Below, piece after piece: positions 52,601-54,708 of a stretch of DNA of 54,708 nucleotides. The position numbers and the translations under genes were made by a program. Within the stretch, counting starts at the first letter, position 1, and each line of letters starts with the position of its first letter. A model generated the notes under the pieces. It searched no databases. It worked only from the letters and a program-made list of their open reading frames with translations, and had not been told where the DNA came from. Origin of the DNA: Chromatiales bacterium (lineage in GTDB: Bacteria; Pseudomonadota; Gammaproteobacteria; Thiohalomonadales; Thiohalomonadaceae); assembly GCA_029879245.1 (NCBI GenBank), contig JAOUQQ010000006.1, positions 1-54,708 of the forward strand. Reading direction: 5' to 3'.

Positions 52601-53050
52601 TTAGCGTTTTTTTCCTTTGGCCCGCTTCTTCTTCTGTAGTGGCAGACCGGCGTTTTGCCAGGCCAGTACCCCGCCCTTGAGGTTATAGACGGTCTCAAAC
52701 CCCTCTTTGCGCAGTCTGGCACAGGCAGTGGCCGAACGGTGGCCACTGCGGCAGCTTACTATAATCGCCTTTTCGCGCATATTTGCAAGTTCGCTGAGTC
52801 GCTCACCCAGCTTACCCAGCGGGATGTGGAGCGAGTCGAGGATATGCCCCTCCTCATACTCCTTATCGTCGCGTACATCGAGTATCACTGCATCTTCGTG
52901 GTTATAGATGCGTACGGCATCTACCGGTTCCACCTGGCTGTAGCCACGCAAACGGCTGCTGAAATTGCTGCCCATCAGCATGAAGAGGATGATCGCCAAG
53001 GCGGCAAAGAGATCCCAGTGGTTGGTGACAAATTCTATATATTGAGCCAT
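52601..53050 (-). CDS. Membrane-anchored rhodanese, YibN-like
   Basis: 149 residues from ATG 53050. One N-terminal TM helix (LFAALAIILFMLMG) is followed by a rhodanese domain with VRIYNHEDAVILDVRDDKEY and the active loop CRSGHRS (persulfide-carrying Cys). It could move sulfane sulfur. It lies 48 bases downstream of the ArsR gene and probably shares its transcript. Confidence 0.88.
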   Translation of the reverse strand: MAQYIEFVTNHWDLFAALAIILFMLMGSNFSSRLRGYSQVEPVDAVRIYNHEDAVILDVRDDKEYEEGHILDSLHIPLGKLGERLSELANMREKAIIVSCRSGHRSATACARLRKEGFETVYNLKGGVLAWQNAGLPLQKKKRAKGKKR

Positions 53051-53098
53051 GAGATGCCTGTAGGGGGAGATGGCTGGCCGCACGGGCGGCCAGAGGTA

Positions 53099-53416
53099 CT
53101 ATTCCATGGTGCAGAAGACGTTACGCATCATGCCGATAAGCTGCAGGGTGCGGTTGTCGACCACCTTGTAAAAGACGCGATTGGCGTCCTTGCGCGAGGA
53201 GAGGATCCCCTTATCACGCAGGATCGCCAGGTGCTGTGAGATGTTGCTCTGTGAGGTACCGACACGCTCGACGATATCCTGCACGCTAACCTCCTGGTCA
53301 CCCAGGGTGCAGAGAATCTTGAGACGCAGCGGGTGGGACATCGCCTTGAGCGAGCGTGAAGCGCGCTCAATGTCCTCGTCCCTGGTAATCAGGTTGATGG
53401 AGTTACTCTCTATCAT
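53099..53416 (-). CDS. ArsR-family repressor, YgaV/SqrR-like
   Basis: A 105-residue winged-helix repressor. ALKAMSHPLRLKILCTLGDQ, then the recognition helix TSQSNISQHLAILRDKGIL. There is no metal-binding ELCVCDL motif. Instead there are two Cys, C36 (in KILC) and C102 (in NVFC), 66 residues apart, as in SqrR and BigR and similar in place to YgaV, where they form a polysulfide bridge. It is the first gene before a rhodanese, so a persulfide-responsive switch is likely. The start is ATG 53416, with no strong ribosome binding site. Confidence 0.8.
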   Translation of the reverse strand: MIESNSINLITRDEDIERASRSLKAMSHPLRLKILCTLGDQEVSVQDIVERVGTSQSNISQHLAILRDKGILSSRKDANRVFYKVVDNRTLQLIGMMRNVFCTME

Positions 53417-53535
53417 GTCAAAACCCAGTCATTGAGTGAAAAAGTCTGCAATCGGTAGCGCCATGGTCACGAGGTCCTGTGGCTTGCTGCCAATATCAGT
53501 AAAACATTATACAATAAAGTCACGTTTGAAAAGAG

Positions 53536-53565
53536 CTTATTCTTATAGAGTTAATTTGGAATAAG
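53536..53565. promoter_or_regulatory. Inverted repeat between arsR-like gene and gpmI
   Basis: CTTATTC (53536-53542) and GAATAAG (53559-53565) form a perfect 7-bp inverted repeat with 16 bases between, in an AT-rich intergenic region. It could be an ArsR-type operator. Weak evidence. Confidence 0.35.
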
Positions 53566-53674
53566 GTAAATTTTATATTTTGGCCTCCGGACATGGTATT
53601 CACGGCGCAGAGAAACTAGACTGCCGTGTTAGCCCGTCTGTTAACAGTTAACAAATTAGGTTGGTTCACACGTT

Positions 53675-54708
53675 ATGCCCTCTGTTGAGCGTCATCTCCC
53701 CCTCGTCCTGACCGTACTGGATGGTTGGGGTTATTCCGAGAAAACCGATTACAACGCCATTCACAGCGCCCGTACGCCGGTATGGGATGGCCTTTGGAGT
53801 AAGTACCCGCACTCGTTTGTGCGCTGTTCTGGCGCAGAAGTTGGGTTACCCGGAGGTCAGATGGGTAACTCCGAGGTGGGGCACCTCAATCTGGGGGCGG
53901 GGCGTGTGGTCTACCAGGAGTTCACCCGCGTCAGCCGTGCAATCAAGACCGGTTCCTTCTTCACCAATGCCACCCTCACCGAGGCGGTCGATCGCGCGAA
54001 GGAGAGCGGTAAGGCGGTTCACATCCTCGGGCTGCTCTCCCCTGGTGGGGTTCACAGCCACGAGGAGCATATCCATGCGATGGCGAAGCTGGCGGTGGAG
54101 CGAGGTGTTGATCAGGTCTACCTGCACGCCTTTCTCGATGGGCGTGATACCCCGCCAAAGAGTGCGGCGGAGTCGATCGCCGCGATGCAGAAGGTCTTTG
54201 ATGAGCTCGGCTGCGGGCGTATCGCCTCCATCATCGGACGCTATTACGCGATGGATCGCGACCACCGCTGGCCGCGCGTGCAGGCCGCCTACGACCTGAT
54301 CACCTGCAGCCGCAGTGAGTTTGTCGCCACCGATGCGATGAGCGCCCTGGAGATGGCCTATGAGCGGGGCGAAACGGATGAATTTGTCCAGGCCACCGCG
54401 ATCAAGCCTGTGGGGAGTGAAAAGAGCTGTTTGCAGGATGGCGATGTGGTGATCTTTATGAACTACCGTTCGGATCGTGCCCGCCAGATCACCCGCCCCT
54501 TTGTTGAGGCCGATTTTGACGCCTTCGAGCGTAGCAACAGCCCAAATCTGGGGATGTTCGTTAGCCTCACCGAGTACAGCGCGGACTACATTATCCCGGT
54601 AGCCTTCCCGCCAGAGCGGCTGGTCAACGTCTTTGGCGAGTATATCTCCAACCTGGGGATGCACCAGTTGCGTATTGCCGAGACCGAGAAGTATGCCCAC
54701 GTCACCTT
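53675..54708 (+). CDS. gpmI: 2,3-bisphosphoglycerate-independent phosphoglycerate mutase, 5' part
   Basis: 344 codons reach the window edge, about two-thirds of the roughly 510-residue enzyme. It interconverts 3- and 2-phosphoglycerate in glycolysis using Mn. [10 protein letters not shown] holds the first metal-binding Asp, and [15 protein letters not shown] the catalytic Ser. HSHEEH and DGRDTPPKS are family motifs. The start is ATG 53675; no good ribosome binding site is visible. Divergent from the ArsR gene. Confidence 0.94.
   Translation, partial: MPSVERHLPLVLTVLDGWGYSEKTDYNAIHSARTPVWDGLWSKYPHSFVRCSGAEVGLPGGQMGNSEVGHLNLGAGRVVYQEFTRVSRAIKTGSFFTNATLTEAVDRAKESGKAVHILGLLSPGGVHSHEEHIHAMAKLAVERGVDQVYLHAFLDGRDTPPKSAAESIAAMQKVFDELGCGRIASIIGRYYAMDRDHRWPRVQAAYDLITCSRSEFVATDAMSALEMAYERGETDEFVQATAIKPVGSEKSCLQDGDVVIFMNYRSDRARQITRPFVEADFDAFERSNSPNLGMFVSLTEYSADYIIPVAFPPERLVNVFGEYISNLGMHQLRIAETEKYAHVT

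Noticed and set aside
53846-54700. 284-codon minus-strand frame opposite gpmI
   Set aside because: Antisense shadow of gpmI, whose motifs are unambiguous.

Overview
The window looks like a gammaproteobacterial chromosome. The right half keeps a gene order known from Pseudomonas and relatives: priA, argS, a SPOR-domain gene, hslVU, a DUF971 gene and ubiE-ubiJ-ubiB, then gpsA, secB, trxC, grxC, a rhodanese gene and gpmI. Several genes fit a sulfur-active, environmental organism: a methanethiol methyltransferase-like enzyme, a YgaV/SqrR-like ArsR repressor next to a rhodanese, and an epsilonproteobacterial-type malate:quinone oxidoreductase. The genus cannot be fixed from the sequence. No rRNA, tRNA, CRISPR array or intact insertion sequence was found.

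Layout. 1-11.4 kb is an accessory, more AT-rich region of exported or poorly known proteins: an alpha/beta-hydrolase-like lipoprotein, an ankyrin plus extensin/M15-like lipoprotein, a DUF3142 and TPR-lipoprotein pair, a methyltransferase, a large exported protein and a CHASE4-HAMP-GGDEF diguanylate cyclase. Decayed copies of a REP-associated (IS200-like) transposase element lie between these genes. 11.5-17.1 kb holds a peroxiredoxin, an NMT1/THI5-like binding protein and a divergent module in which an HxlR regulator with an SCP2-like domain faces a small HMA-like protein, a 29-residue peptide and an MddA-like methyltransferase across a striking palindromic operator. Small proteins of unknown function follow. 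17.3-21.9 kb holds an orphan TrpB2, two unknown proteins, and glnK-amtB with a clear sigma-54 promoter and NtrC sites.

21.9-28.9 kb is the most unusual part. It is a minus-strand operon of three DUF4402 subunits (one with two domains), a PapD-like chaperone and an 899-residue usher-like outer-membrane protein whose N-terminus does not look canonical. A HAD-family protein that has lost its nucleophile lies downstream. This looks like a little-described chaperone-usher pilus system.

29-54.7 kb is mostly housekeeping: a DUF89 protein, Slt, an unknown well-expressed-looking protein convergent with Mqo, ubiquinone synthesis, HslUV protease, a YiiX-like lipoprotein, a zinc peptidase, ArgS, PriA, an HDOD-GAF regulator, a flavin-fold protein, GpsA, SecB, thioredoxin 2, glutaredoxin 3, rhodanese, the ArsR regulator and the start of gpmI. 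An inverted pair of perfect DnaA boxes lies just upstream of priA.
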